From NCBI GenBank assembly GCA_005402585.1, contig BIFP01000014.1:1-64000 (forward strand): a stretch of 64,000 nucleotides of DNA. Direction: 5' to 3'. Below are positions 34,689-44,200 of the stretch, in pieces; within the stretch, counting starts at the first letter, position 1, and each line of letters starts with the position of its first letter. The translations under genes were made by a program, and so were the position numbers. The notes beneath the pieces are model-generated. The model made no database searches. It worked only from the letters and a program-made list of their open reading frames with translations, and had not been told where the DNA came from. This stretch comes from Micromonosporaceae bacterium KJ-029 (GTDB lineage Bacteria > Actinomycetota > Actinomycetes > Mycobacteriales > Micromonosporaceae).

Positions 34689-35648
34689 CTAGAGATTGCG
34701 CCAGGCGAAGATCCGTTCGAACTTGGCCTGGGTAATCCGGGTGCCGGTGTTCGCGGTGGTGCCGCCGTTGGTGTGGATGGCCAGTACGCAGAGACAGCCA
34801 CCCGTGGTGCTGTTGTACACCGGGCTGCCGCTCTGGCAGTAGTACGTGTCGACCTTGTACGAGAGCCGTTCCGAGGTGGTGGACGTGATCACGTCGTCGT
34901 CCCACCACTGCGTGCCGTACTCCTTGTCACACGGGTAACCGCGGACGAACACCTGGGTGCCGACCAGGTTGGCCGAGGTGTACCAGGCGCCCATCCAGCC
35001 GGTGGTGTTGCCGACGGAGCAGTTGAGCTTCATCGCGCCCATGTCGTAGCCGCGGTCGCCGTCCCTGGTCCAGCCGAGGACCGAGTGCAGGGACCGGACG
35101 GAACAGCTGCCGTACGTCGGATTCGACGCCCCGTTGCGGCCGGGCCAGACCAGAAGCGTTCCCCAGGTGTGCGCCCAGGTGCCCTTCGCGTAGTCGTAGA
35201 CGCAGTGCCCGGCGGTGATGACGGTGTCCGGGCCGAACAGCCAGCCGGAGCAGAACTGACTAGTCCCACTGCTGTTGGTGTACGTCAACTGGACGGTGGA
35301 GCGGCTCTGCACGCTGCCGCTGGTCGGGTTCTGGCGCAGCCGGCCGTCCGTCCCGATCACCGAGTACGGGCCCACCACGGGAGTCGTCGTACCGGCCAGG
35401 TCGGCGTCGTGGTCGGCACCGTCGGTGCCGATCAGGCCCGTGCCGGCAAAGCCGGACAGGGCGCCGGGAGTCATCGCCGACAGCGGCACCGCCCTGGTGA
35501 TCGTGCCGTCGTTCGAGATCATGGTGAGCGGATCGTCCGGGGCGGACGCCACGGCCGGTCCGGTCGCGGTCAGGGCGAGTACGGCGAACACCGTGCCGAT
35601 GGCGGCCAACAGACGGCGTGATCGGCGGAGAACAGAGCGATGGCGCAA
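34689..35648 (-). CDS. Secreted trypsin/V8-like serine protease
   Basis: A 319-residue exported protein. Signal peptide: RRSRRLLAAIGTVFAVLALTA ending at ASA near residue 36. A propeptide-like stretch runs to about 110. The protease domain has the triad His148 (TAGHCVYD), Asp202 (GYDMGAMKL) and Ser273 (CQSGSPVY). The nucleophile motif is CQSGSP where most relatives have G-x-SGSP or GDSGGP; QSGSP is typical of glutamyl endopeptidase (V8)-like enzymes. Several Cys residues could form disulfides. It would digest proteins outside the cell. It is a single gene with its own upstream region, convergent with the response regulator. Confidence 0.9.
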   Translation of the reverse strand: MRHRSVLRRSRRLLAAIGTVFAVLALTATGPAVASAPDDPLTMISNDGTITRAVPLSAMTPGALSGFAGTGLIGTDGADHDADLAGTTTPVVGPYSVIGTDGRLRQNPTSGSVQSRSTVQLTYTNSSGTSQFCSGWLFGPDTVITAGHCVYDYAKGTWAHTWGTLLVWPGRNGASNPTYGSCSVRSLHSVLGWTRDGDRGYDMGAMKLNCSVGNTTGWMGAWYTSANLVGTQVFVRGYPCDKEYGTQWWDDDVITSTTSERLSYKVDTYYCQSGSPVYNSTTGGCLCVLAIHTNGGTTANTGTRITQAKFERIFAWRNL

Positions 35649-35744
35649 GGCGACTCCTCTACGGGGTGCAGGGGTGGGGTCCAGGTACGGGTGAATTGAT
35701 CGGCGCGGGCGGTCCCCTGGCCGTCCCGTCGGATCCCGTGATCA

Positions 35745-36161
35745 TCAGGCCGCCCCTCCGTCGGCGTCGCCGCCGACGGGCAGCAGGCCCCGCTCGGCGA
35801 AGACCCGCTTGGCGACGAAGACGGCGTTGAGCGCCTTGGGGAAGCCGCAGTAGACCGCGCTGTGGGTCAACGCCTCCACGATCTCGGTGGGGGTGAGGCC
35901 CACGTTGAGCGCGCCGGCGATGTGCACCTCGAGCTGCGGCTCGCAGCCACCCAGCGCGGTGAGGATGCCGAGGGTGACCAGTTGCCGCTGCTCCGGCCGC
36001 AGCCCCGGCCGGGCATAGACCTCGCCGAAGCCGTACCCGACCACGTGGCGAGCCAGGTCGGGCGCGATGTCCGCCAGGGAGTCCACCACCCGCCGGCCGC
36101 CCTCCCCGTCGACCGCGTCCAGGATCGCCAGGCCACGCTCGAAGCGTTCGCGCTCAGTCAT
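35745..36161 (-). CDS. Carboxymuconolactone-decarboxylase-family protein
   Basis: A 138-residue protein from ATG 36161 with a good ribosome site (AAGGAGAGG). It has the CMD fold pattern: RPGLRPEQRQLVTLGILTALGGCEPQLEVHIAGALNVGLTPTEIVEAL, then YCGFPKALNAV. Members are gamma-carboxymuconolactone decarboxylases or AhpD-like peroxidase partners; the paired CxxC of AhpD is absent, with single cysteines instead (GGCEP, VYCGFP). Proteins of this family are common targets of ECF41 sigma factors, but no ECF41-type promoter is seen upstream here. Function beyond the fold is not assigned. Confidence 0.88.
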   Translation of the reverse strand: MTERERFERGLAILDAVDGEGGRRVVDSLADIAPDLARHVVGYGFGEVYARPGLRPEQRQLVTLGILTALGGCEPQLEVHIAGALNVGLTPTEIVEALTHSAVYCGFPKALNAVFVAKRVFAERGLLPVGGDADGGAA

Positions 36162-36324
36162 GCCTCTCCTTCGCCGCGAACCGGCGTACGCCGTTGGTGG
36201 TACGCCCGACATGCGCCCGAAACTAGGAGTTAGAGCGCACTCGAACGCAAGTCCGCCGCAGTCGCGGCATCTCCTCGTACTTTGGGCCGATCCGGTGCGG
36301 TCGCCGTGTTCCTACGATGGGCTC

Positions 36325-37464
36325 GTGCACGGTCTGTTGCGCTCCGTGTGGGACGAGCCGCGCCCGTCCGGTGCGCCCGAACGGGTGTGGCGGGACTGGC
36401 TGCTCGTCGCCGTGCTCGTACCGGCAGCGCTGCTCGAGGGACTGCTGCGACCGGACGTTCCCTGGCGGGGCGTCACGGTGACCGTGGCGGTCGTGCTGGT
36501 GCCCACCCTGCTGTGGCGGCGGACCCGGCCGCTGCTGATGGTCGCGATCGGCTTCGGCACCTGCGGCCTGGTCCCCCTGTTGACCGACCGGCACGCCCTG
36601 GACCTGAACGTCCTGCTGTACGTCCCGCTGCTGGCGTACGCGTTGTTCCGCTGGGGCTCCGGGCGCGAGGTGGTCATCGGGTCGGCGATCATCGTCGGCA
36701 AGCTGTGCCTCGGCGTCGCGACCGGTCAACTCGGCCTCGCCGACACGGTCGCCGGCTTCACCGTCCTGGTCGCGGTGATGGCCCTGGGCGCCGCGCTGCG
36801 TTACCGGACCGGTGCCCGCCAGCGCGAACTCGACCGGGTCAAGCTGCTCGAACGGGAACGGCTGGCCCGGGACCTGCACGACACCGTCGCCCACCACGTC
36901 TCGGCGATGGCGGTCCGCGCCCAGGCCGGGCTCGCCCTGGCCGCGACGCGTCCGGACGCGGCGACCGACGCGCTCCGGGTGATCGAGGCCGAGGCGTCCC
37001 GCGCCCTCGCCGAGATGCGCGGCATCGTCCGGGTGCTCCGCGAGGACAACCCACCGGAGCTGACGCCCACGCCACGGGTGAACGACCTGAGCCGGCTCGG
37101 CGACGAGACCGGGGGCCAGCCACCGGTGGACGTGGAGATCCTCGGCGACGCCGACGCACTCACCCCGTCGGTGGGTAGCGCGATCTACCGGCTCGCCCAG
37201 GAGTCGGTCACCAACGCCCGCCGGCACGCCCGGCACGCGACCCGGATCCAGGTCCGCGTCGTGGTGGACGACACCACGGTACGGCTGCGGGTGACCGACG
37301 ACGGCGAGTCCTCCGCCGCCCGGCCGGCCCGCCCGCCCGGGTACGGCCTGGTCGGCATGACCGAACGCGCCGGCCTGCTCGGCGGCACCTGCGAGGCCGG
37401 TCCCGGCCCGGGGCAGGGCTGGATCGTCACCGCCGTCCTGCCCCGGGCCGGGGCGGCGGCGTGA
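36325..37464 (+). CDS. NarL-type sensor histidine kinase
   Basis: A 379-residue protein from GTG 36325. The N-terminal half has five or six membrane segments (LLVAVLVPAALLEGLL to VAGFTVLVAVMALGAAL). The phosphoacceptor motif is ERLARDLHDTVAHHVSAMAVRAQ, followed by HATPase_c features AQESVTNARRHARHA, RVTDDGE and GYGLVGMTERAGLLGG. It has no large extracellular domain, so it probably senses a signal within or near the membrane. The gene ends in GTGA with its response regulator. Complete, unlike the kinase at 33.1 kb. Confidence 0.93.
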   Translation: MHGLLRSVWDEPRPSGAPERVWRDWLLVAVLVPAALLEGLLRPDVPWRGVTVTVAVVLVPTLLWRRTRPLLMVAIGFGTCGLVPLLTDRHALDLNVLLYVPLLAYALFRWGSGREVVIGSAIIVGKLCLGVATGQLGLADTVAGFTVLVAVMALGAALRYRTGARQRELDRVKLLERERLARDLHDTVAHHVSAMAVRAQAGLALAATRPDAATDALRVIEAEASRALAEMRGIVRVLREDNPPELTPTPRVNDLSRLGDETGGQPPVDVEILGDADALTPSVGSAIYRLAQESVTNARRHARHATRIQVRVVVDDTTVRLRVTDDGESSAARPARPPGYGLVGMTERAGLLGGTCEAGPGPGQGWIVTAVLPRAGAAA

Positions 37465-38174
37465 CCGGGCCGGAGCCGGAGCCACCCGGCGGTCCGACCG
37501 ACCGTCCGCCGATCCGGGTGGTCGTCGCCGACGACCAGGAGATCGTCCGAACCGGACTGGCGATGATCCTCGACGCGCAGCCGGGCATCGAGGTGGTGGC
37601 CCAGGCCGCCGACGGGCAGCGCGCCGTCGAACTGGCCCGCCGGCTGCGCCCCGACGTGTGCCTGTTCGACATCAGGATGCCCGGCGTCGACGGCATCGAG
37701 GCCACCCGGCGGCTCGCCGGGCCGACCGTCACCGACCCGCTCGCCGTCGTCGTCATCACCACCTTCGACCTCGACGAGTACGTCTACGCCGCGCTCCGCG
37801 CCGGTGCCCGGGGCTTCCTGCTCAAGGACGCCGGTTCGGTACTGCTGGCCCAGGCGGTGCACGCCGCCGCGAGCGGTGACGCGCTGATCGCACCCAGCGT
37901 CACCACCCGGCTGTTGCGGGCCTTCGCCGACACCGGACCCACCGCGCCGCCCCGGCAGCCGGTCGAACCGCTCACCGACCGGGAGGAACAGGTACTCGCG
38001 GCGGTGGCCCGGGGACGGACCAACAGCGAGATCGCGGACGAGTTCCACATCAGCCTCAGCACCGTGAAGACGCACGTCGCCAGCCTGATGACCAAGCTCG
38101 GGGCCCGGAACCGGGTCGAGGTCGCCATCTGGGCGTACGAGACGCACCGGGTCCGTGGCGGCGGGCGCGGTTGA
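37461..38174 (+). CDS. NarL/LuxR-family response regulator
   Basis: A 237-residue protein starting at GTG overlapping the kinase stop. The receiver domain has D24/D25 and phosphorylated Asp70 (CLFDIRMPGVDGIEA), TTFD and LLKDAG with the conserved Lys. The output domain is a LuxR helix-turn-helix (LTDREEQVLAAVARGRTNSEIADEFHISLSTVKTHVASLMTKL). The N-terminus has an 18-residue Pro-rich extension. It forms a two-component pair with the preceding kinase; the DUF2306 membrane protein 104 bases downstream is a possible target. Confidence 0.94.
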   Translation: MTGPEPEPPGGPTDRPPIRVVVADDQEIVRTGLAMILDAQPGIEVVAQAADGQRAVELARRLRPDVCLFDIRMPGVDGIEATRRLAGPTVTDPLAVVVITTFDLDEYVYAALRAGARGFLLKDAGSVLLAQAVHAAASGDALIAPSVTTRLLRAFADTGPTAPPRQPVEPLTDREEQVLAAVARGRTNSEIADEFHISLSTVKTHVASLMTKLGARNRVEVAIWAYETHRVRGGGRG

Positions 38175-38278
38175 TCCGGGCTCGGCCGTGAGTACGAGCG
38201 CGGGGTCACACCATCGGCCGGTGCAACGCGGGCCTCGGTGCCGATGAGTCCACGGCGCCGCGATCGCACCATCGAACC

Positions 38279-38962
38279 ATGTCCGTAAATCGCTCCGGCC
38301 GCCGCGAGTGGCTGATCCCCACCGGCCTGATCCTGCTCGCTCTCGTACCGATGGTCGCCGGCGCCGTCCGGACCGTCCAACTATCCGCCGGTGTGGCGGT
38401 GACCCCGGACAACGCCCGGTTCGTCAACGATCCCCTGCCGGTACTGGTGCACATCGTCTCCGCGACCCTGTACTGCGTGCTGGGTGCGTTCCAGTTCGCT
38501 CCCGGCTTCCGCCGCCGGCGCCCCGGGTGGCACCGGGCCGCCGGTCGGCTGCTGGTCCCGGCCGGGATCGCCGTCGGTCTCTCCGGCGTGTGGATGGCGG
38601 TGTTCTATCCGCTGCTGCCGATTGACGGTGGACTCCTCATCGGCCTGCGGATCGGTTTCGGTTCCGCGATGGTCGCCTGCATCGTCGTCGGCTTCGCGGC
38701 GATCCGGCGGCGGAACATCGCCCGGCACCGAGCGTGGATGATCCGCGGGTACGCCATCGGTCAGGGCGCCGGCACCCAGTTCCTGACCCACCTGCCCTGG
38801 CTGGTGGCCGCCGAGCCGCCGGGCGAGCTGACCCGCGCCCTGCTGCACGCCGCCGGCTGGCTGATCAACCTCGCGGTCGCCGAGTGGATCATCCGCGCCG
38901 GGTCGACCCGGCCGGTCCGCCCCTCCCCCGCTCAGCCCCACGTCGCGACCGCGCGACCCTGA
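38279..38962 (+). CDS. DUF2306-family membrane protein
   Basis: A 227-residue protein with about six membrane segments. The DUF2306 pattern is clear: VHIVSATLYCVLGAFQFAPGFRRRRPGWHRAAGRLL, in which the first His and the helix after W-H-R-x-x-G are conserved, and later RRRNIARHRAWMIRGYAI. The family is uncharacterised; the conserved histidines suggest haem or metal binding. It follows a two-component system and may be controlled by it. Confidence 0.88.
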   Translation: MSVNRSGRREWLIPTGLILLALVPMVAGAVRTVQLSAGVAVTPDNARFVNDPLPVLVHIVSATLYCVLGAFQFAPGFRRRRPGWHRAAGRLLVPAGIAVGLSGVWMAVFYPLLPIDGGLLIGLRIGFGSAMVACIVVGFAAIRRRNIARHRAWMIRGYAIGQGAGTQFLTHLPWLVAAEPPGELTRALLHAAGWLINLAVAEWIIRAGSTRPVRPSPAQPHVATARP

Positions 38963-39047
38963 CCGTCCCGATGTGAGGAGTCGCCCGCACCGGGTAACAC
39001 CGTCGGCAGGGAGCCGTGCAGTTCGTATCCGGGAGGGGACGCCGGTC

Positions 39048-39509
39048 ATGAGGACGACCGAGATGACCGATGGTGGGCACCGCGTGGTCGTGGTCGCGGT
39101 CGACAAGGGTGAGGACGCCGTCAGCGTCATCAACGAGGTCGCGACGCGGTCCGACATCCGCGGGGCCCGGGTCACGGCCGTCGGCGGCTTCCACACCGCC
39201 GAGGTCGGCTACTTCGACCGGGAGGCGCGGGACTACGTCCGCATTCCCGTACCGGAACAGGTCGAGGTGCTCTCGCTGCTCGGTGACATCGCGGAGAGCC
39301 AGGGCAAGCCGGCACTGCACGTGCACACCGTCCTCGGCCGCCGCGACGGATCGACCGTCGGCGGACACCTCCTGCGCGGCGAGGTCTGGCCCACGCTAGA
39401 AGTGATCATCACCGAGGTGGGCGGGAACCTCACCAAGCAGGTCGATCCGGAAACCGGCCTCGCGCTGCTCAACGCGACCGGCCCGGACCGGCCTGCCGGG
39501 ACCGGATGA
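39048..39509 (+). CDS. PPC/DUF296-domain protein
   Basis: A 153-residue protein; GGGAGGGG nine bases before the ATG decides the start. The PPC fold is recognisable from AVGGFHTAEVGYFDREARDYV, EVLSLLGDIAESQGKPALHVHTVLGRRDGSTVGGHLLRGEV and the last strand TLEVIITE. Three conserved histidines (HVH and GGH) form the presumed metal-binding site of prokaryotic members. In plants the domain is part of AT-hook DNA-binding proteins; the bacterial role is unclear. It ends 16 bases from the end of the giant leftward operon, with no room for a terminator between. Confidence 0.9.
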   Translation: MRTTEMTDGGHRVVVVAVDKGEDAVSVINEVATRSDIRGARVTAVGGFHTAEVGYFDREARDYVRIPVPEQVEVLSLLGDIAESQGKPALHVHTVLGRRDGSTVGGHLLRGEVWPTLEVIITEVGGNLTKQVDPETGLALLNATGPDRPAGTG

Positions 39510-39525
39510 TCTCGCTCCCGGGCGG

Positions 39526-41232
39526 TCACCCGACCGCGTCGTCCACCACCTGGTCGAAGAGCAGACCACTCGCCCCTTCGCCGAGGCCGGGCCGCTTGCG
39601 TCTGCCGACCCAGCTGTGGGTGGAGCCGTCCGACCAACGGGCTCGCTGCCGCGCCCGGGTGACGTGCACCCCCTCCCGGGGCACCTCCTCCTCGTGGATC
39701 AGCAGGTCGGTGCCGGGTTCGAGGAGCTGCCCGAGCGGCTGCGGGGTGACCGTCTGCCCGTCCTGCCGCCGAGGCACGCTCGCGCGGCGCAGCCGGTACG
39801 CGCCGAAGGTGGGCTGCACCGGCAGCAGCGGGAACCAGTGCTCGGGCACGGAGGTGGCCAGCTGGTAGTGGGCGGTGCTGGTCGTCCCGTCGGCCGGTTC
39901 GGCGGTGACCAGCTCGGCGGTCTCGTGCCGGCGGATCGGGTTCCCGGTGGCGCCCTCGACGACGGTCTCCACCGCCCAGGCGACGTTTGCCATCTCGTCG
40001 CGGAACATGCGGACCTCCTCGACCGGTTCCGCCTCCTGGTGGTCGGCGATGGCCGGGGCGATGAGCAGGCCGTCGGACCGTCCGCCGAACACCTCGGCGC
40101 GGGGGCCGGTGACGGTGTGCCGGAAGAGGCTGAAGTCCTGGCCGTCGCCGGGTAGCGCGCCGGCGACCCGGACCAGGGTGCGGAAGCCGAAGGTGTCGGT
40201 GACCACCAGAGAGTTGATCTTCACGACGGTGGCGGTCGGCACGGTCAGCGGCAGCATGTACCAGTCGTTGCTGTAGACGGTGGCGTACTCGACCAGAAGC
40301 AGCCGGGCCAGGTCGGTGGGTTCCGCCTCGACCCGGCCGAAGTCCACCCGGGCGTCCTCGAACTCCCACCACCTGGCGGCCGGCATGCCCGGGTAGGCGG
40401 CCGGGGCGGGCAGCAGCGTGTTGACGAACGTCTCGACCTGGTTGGTGGCGGGCAACGTGGCCGCGGTGTCGACGGTGAACGAGTACCAGTCGAGGCGGTC
40501 ACCGTCGTACTCCGTGGCGGCGAGCACGACGTCGTTGTCGCCGAAGCGGGCTGACATGTCGAACCGGTACTCCATCCGGGTCGGCTGCCAGGCGTCCGCC
40601 TGATCCGGGGCATCGTCGGTGGACAGGTCGAGGCCGAGGGTGTCGAGCCAGTCCAGCCAGGTGCGGGCGACGCCGGCCAGCACCGGCAGGTCGCCCGGCA
40701 GCACCGGCACCGCGGGCGGTCGGGTGCCGTGCTCGACCAGGGCCCGCAGCACGGGCAGCAGGGCCGCCCCGCTGGGCACCCGGTGCCGTAGCACCGACAG
40801 CCACCGTCGGCTCGGCCCGTCCAGTTCCTCGCCGTCGGCGGTCAGGGGGTAACCCTCGACGACGTTGGCCGCGGACCGGGCCAGGCGTGGCTGGTCGGTG
40901 AGCAGCCGGAGGAAGTGGCGGCCGGTACGCGCGGCGGTCCGCAGCTCGGTGATCCGGGGGGCCGGGCCGGCTTCGACGACGGACTCCAGCGGCCGGCCCT
41001 GGTCGTAGGGCTGCGCCGCCCCGCCGTGCGGGCGATAGGTGGTCACCGGCGCGGTCTGCGCGTGGATCCGGACGGACGCCGGCGAGCCGGCGTCCTCGCC
41101 GATGAACTCCCCCAGCTGCCACTGCCGGGACAGCAGCCACAGCGGGTCGTAGGTGCGGGCCTGCAGGCCCGGGGAAAGGTCGTCGCTGCGGGAGCCCGGC
41201 TCCAGCCGGGTCCAGGAGGTTACCGAGGGCAT
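39526..41232 (-). CDS. Giant-operon protein A, uncharacterised, 568 residues
   Basis: The last gene of the 19.8-kb leftward operon, ten bases after protein B. ATG 41232 is chosen because it starts the protein-like sequence MPSVTSWTRLEPGSRSDDLSPGLQARTYDPLWLLSRQWQLGEF. I recognise no domain. It is soluble, acidic and aromatic-rich, with no signal peptide or membrane helix. The region RMEYRFDMSARF to YDGDRLDWYSFTVD reads as beta-rich, and YATVYSNDWYMLPLTVPTATVVKINSLVV looks like a conserved core. The C-terminus has a basic patch (VTRARQRARWSDG). Coupling to B and C implies a joint complex. Related proteins may exist as conserved hypotheticals in other bacteria; I cannot name a family. Confidence 0.85.
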   Translation of the reverse strand: MPSVTSWTRLEPGSRSDDLSPGLQARTYDPLWLLSRQWQLGEFIGEDAGSPASVRIHAQTAPVTTYRPHGGAAQPYDQGRPLESVVEAGPAPRITELRTAARTGRHFLRLLTDQPRLARSAANVVEGYPLTADGEELDGPSRRWLSVLRHRVPSGAALLPVLRALVEHGTRPPAVPVLPGDLPVLAGVARTWLDWLDTLGLDLSTDDAPDQADAWQPTRMEYRFDMSARFGDNDVVLAATEYDGDRLDWYSFTVDTAATLPATNQVETFVNTLLPAPAAYPGMPAARWWEFEDARVDFGRVEAEPTDLARLLLVEYATVYSNDWYMLPLTVPTATVVKINSLVVTDTFGFRTLVRVAGALPGDGQDFSLFRHTVTGPRAEVFGGRSDGLLIAPAIADHQEAEPVEEVRMFRDEMANVAWAVETVVEGATGNPIRRHETAELVTAEPADGTTSTAHYQLATSVPEHWFPLLPVQPTFGAYRLRRASVPRRQDGQTVTPQPLGQLLEPGTDLLIHEEEVPREGVHVTRARQRARWSDGSTHSWVGRRKRPGLGEGASGLLFDQVVDDAVG

Positions 41233-41242
41233 GTGCGGTCCT

Positions 41243-44200
41243 TTAGCCGGCCGGAACGGTACGGGTGAAGTCGGTCGACGCGGTCTCACCGTCGACGTTG
41301 ACCGGGAAGTAGAGGGCGGGCAGGAACTGGCCCACCTCGCCGAGGGTCGCCACGTCGACCGCCCGCAGCGGCGCCAGTTCCAGCGTCTCCACCAGGGTGC
41401 GTTCCAGCGCGTCGCGGGTCCAGGTGGACGCACCGTCGGCGGGTACGGCGAGCAGGATCGCCTGCGGCGCCGCTTGGCCGGGGGTCTCGGCGTGGAACGC
41501 CACTCCGGTCGTCTCGGTGTCGCTCGGCAGCACCTCCACCCATTCATCGACCAGCAGCCCGCACAGCGGCGCGGCCGGGTCCACCTCGGTCGTGGCGTGC
41601 ACGACCAGGCCGAGCCGGGATCCGGCCGGCCGCTCGCCGGTGAACGGCAGCGCCAGCCACCGGTCACCGTCGGCGTACGGCAGTTGCGCCACCCGCAGCG
41701 CCGGCTGCCGACCCGGCCGGACCGCGTCGGCGTAGCCGCGCACGGTGTCCAGCCGGGCGGCGCCGGGGCGCACCAGTGCCGCCTCGGCGAGCCAGTCCTC
41801 CGCCGCGTACGGATCGTCGTGCTGCAGCGCGGTACTCGCCGCCAGCGCCTCGGCCAGGCCCGCCGGTTCGGTCAACGTGAAGGTGGGCAGCACCTGGAAG
41901 TCGGCGCCGAACACGGCCCGCAGGCGGGCCAGGTCGTGAGCGCGTACCTCGTCCGGGCCGGCGGTCGGGTCGATGCTCAGCGCGGTCAGCGCGCCGTGGC
42001 GGGCGGCCACCTCCGGATGCACCGCGCGGGCCCGGGCACGCAGCGCCGCGGGGGTGGCGTCCGGGCCGGTGTACGCCCCGAGCACACCGACCGCGGCGGC
42101 CAGATCCAGTGCCGGGGCGATGGTCGCCGGGTCGTCGGAGGTGAGGTCGTCCACGAGCTGCGTCAGCAGGGCCGCGGCCTCGTCGGCCCGTCCGCTGACG
42201 GCGGGGTCGGCCGGGCCGGCCGGGTCCGGCTCGCCGGTGCCCAGGTCCGCGGCGGTCAGCGGACGGGCCGTGGTGACCAGGGCTCGCACCGACCGGGCCG
42301 CCTCGACGAACTCGTCCAGCGACAGCACCTCGGCCGCCCAGTCGTCCTGCCGGCCGGGTACCACCCGCACCGGACGGGTTCCGGTCGCGCCTTCCGGCAC
42401 GCCGCCGGCCGCGGCCGCGTCGAGGACTCGGGCGGCCAGCTCGCTGTCGGCGGTGGTGTCCTCGACGTCGGTCAGCGCGAGCAGGTCCAGCGCCGGGCGG
42501 CCGAGCCGGTCGAGGGTGACCGTGCCGGCGACCGGGCCGCCGTAGCCGGCCCACTCGACCTGGCAGCGGACCGAGGTCGGGCGCGGCAGCAGCTCCCGGA
42601 CCAGGGCCTCCAGCCGCGGTTCGGCGTCCGCACGCGGCGTCGGGCCGCTGGTCGGCCAGTGCTCCGACTCGCCGGGCGAGTCGCCGCCGACCAGCACCAG
42701 GCGGTGGGTGAGCGCCAGCCCGGTACGCGGCGTACGGGCGAACTCCAGCTCGGTGGCGGGTACGTCGCCACGAGAGGCCGCGTCGAGGGTGGCGCCGGCA
42801 CGCAGCGGGTTGCCCTGCGCGGCGTGGTGGACGCTCTCGGCGAGCAACGCGTCGGCGACCGCGTCGATGGCCTCGCCGAGCGAGCCGAGCACCGCCACCA
42901 TCGCCCGATGATCGTCGGTACCGACCTTCGGCAGCCCCGGGTCGCCGCCCCAGTCGATCCGGCCCGCGCGCCAGATCCGGTGCAGTTCGAGACCGTCCAC
43001 CACGGCGGTGGCGGCCACCACCTCCCGGGGCCGGGTGTCGTGCTCGACGCGGGTGGCCCGGACCGGGGCGATGGCCCGCAGCCGCGGCAGGTACTGCTCC
43101 AGCACGCGTGGGTGGTCCTGCAGTTCGCGCTCGAAGCGGTAGCCCAGCAGCTCGGCCAGCGGTTGCCCCTGGCGTACGCCGTCGAGCAGCCAGGCGGCGA
43201 GCCGGACCCGGTCGGAGGTGAGGTCGACGGCCAGCGGGTTGTCGCCGGGGCCGGTGTGGGCGCGGTAACCGGCCCGCAGCACCGCCGCGGTGGTCGCCTG
43301 GCCCAGTGACGGCGCGTGGATGTATCCGGCGTTCGGGGCCCCCTCCCACAGCTCCCCCTGCTCGCCAGCGGGCGGGTCGGTGACCCTGGTCAGGGGGACG
43401 GGGCGGTGGTACAGCTTCTCCACCCAGCCGTAGGCGCCCAGGTGCACCCCGTAGGGCTCGGCGGTCCGCAGCGCGTGGAGCTTCTTCGTGGCGAACGACG
43501 TGATCCAGGCGTCCAGCCGGTACGAGCACAGGTCCATCGCCTCGGCGAGCAGCCGCTCCAGGTCCGCGCTCGGGTAGGCGGCCAGGGCCTGCGCGCTGAC
43601 CCGGTAGTCGGCCAGGTCCCGGGCGGCCGGCTCGCCGGCCGGGTTCGCGGCGCGCAGGTAGTCGCCCACCGTGCCGCGCCCGCCGGGCAGCACCCGCTCC
43701 AGCTGGCGCCACAGTGGCCAGCTCTCCCGGTCGGGCCGGATGTCGATCATCTCGGCGTCGCGGTAGGCGTCGGCGGGCAGCGGTGCGAGGGCGGACTGCA
43801 CGCGACGGGCGCCGGTGGCGTACTCGGCCAGCGCCGACTGGCGCAGCACCCGGTACAGCAGCGGGGTGGCCCTGCCGTCGGTCTCCGCCCGGTCGCGCAG
43901 TTCCTGCCAGGTACGCGCCGGGTCGGCGAGCCACCGCAGGTATCCGGCGGCGGTGCCCGGGGCGGGCGGGTCGACCAGTGGGCCGCCGACCGGATGGGCG
44001 TCCTCAGCGAACACCGCCCGGGCCACCCGGGGTGCCCAGTTCAGGTCGAGCAGGGCCAGCAACTGGTTCGGTTCGAACGCCTGCCGCTCGCGCCAGTCGC
44101 CGTCCAGCCGCAGCTTCAGGAACCGCCACAGGTGGGTGACGTACTCCATGCCGAGCAGGCTGCGCGCCTTCCAGTGCCAGGCGACGGGCGCCTGGGCGAG

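Noticed and set aside
35745..36300. ECF41 control of the carboxymuconolactone-decarboxylase-family gene
   Set aside because: This family is a usual ECF41 target and a sigma factor of that type is present, but no TGTCACA/CGTC pair lies upstream of the gene.
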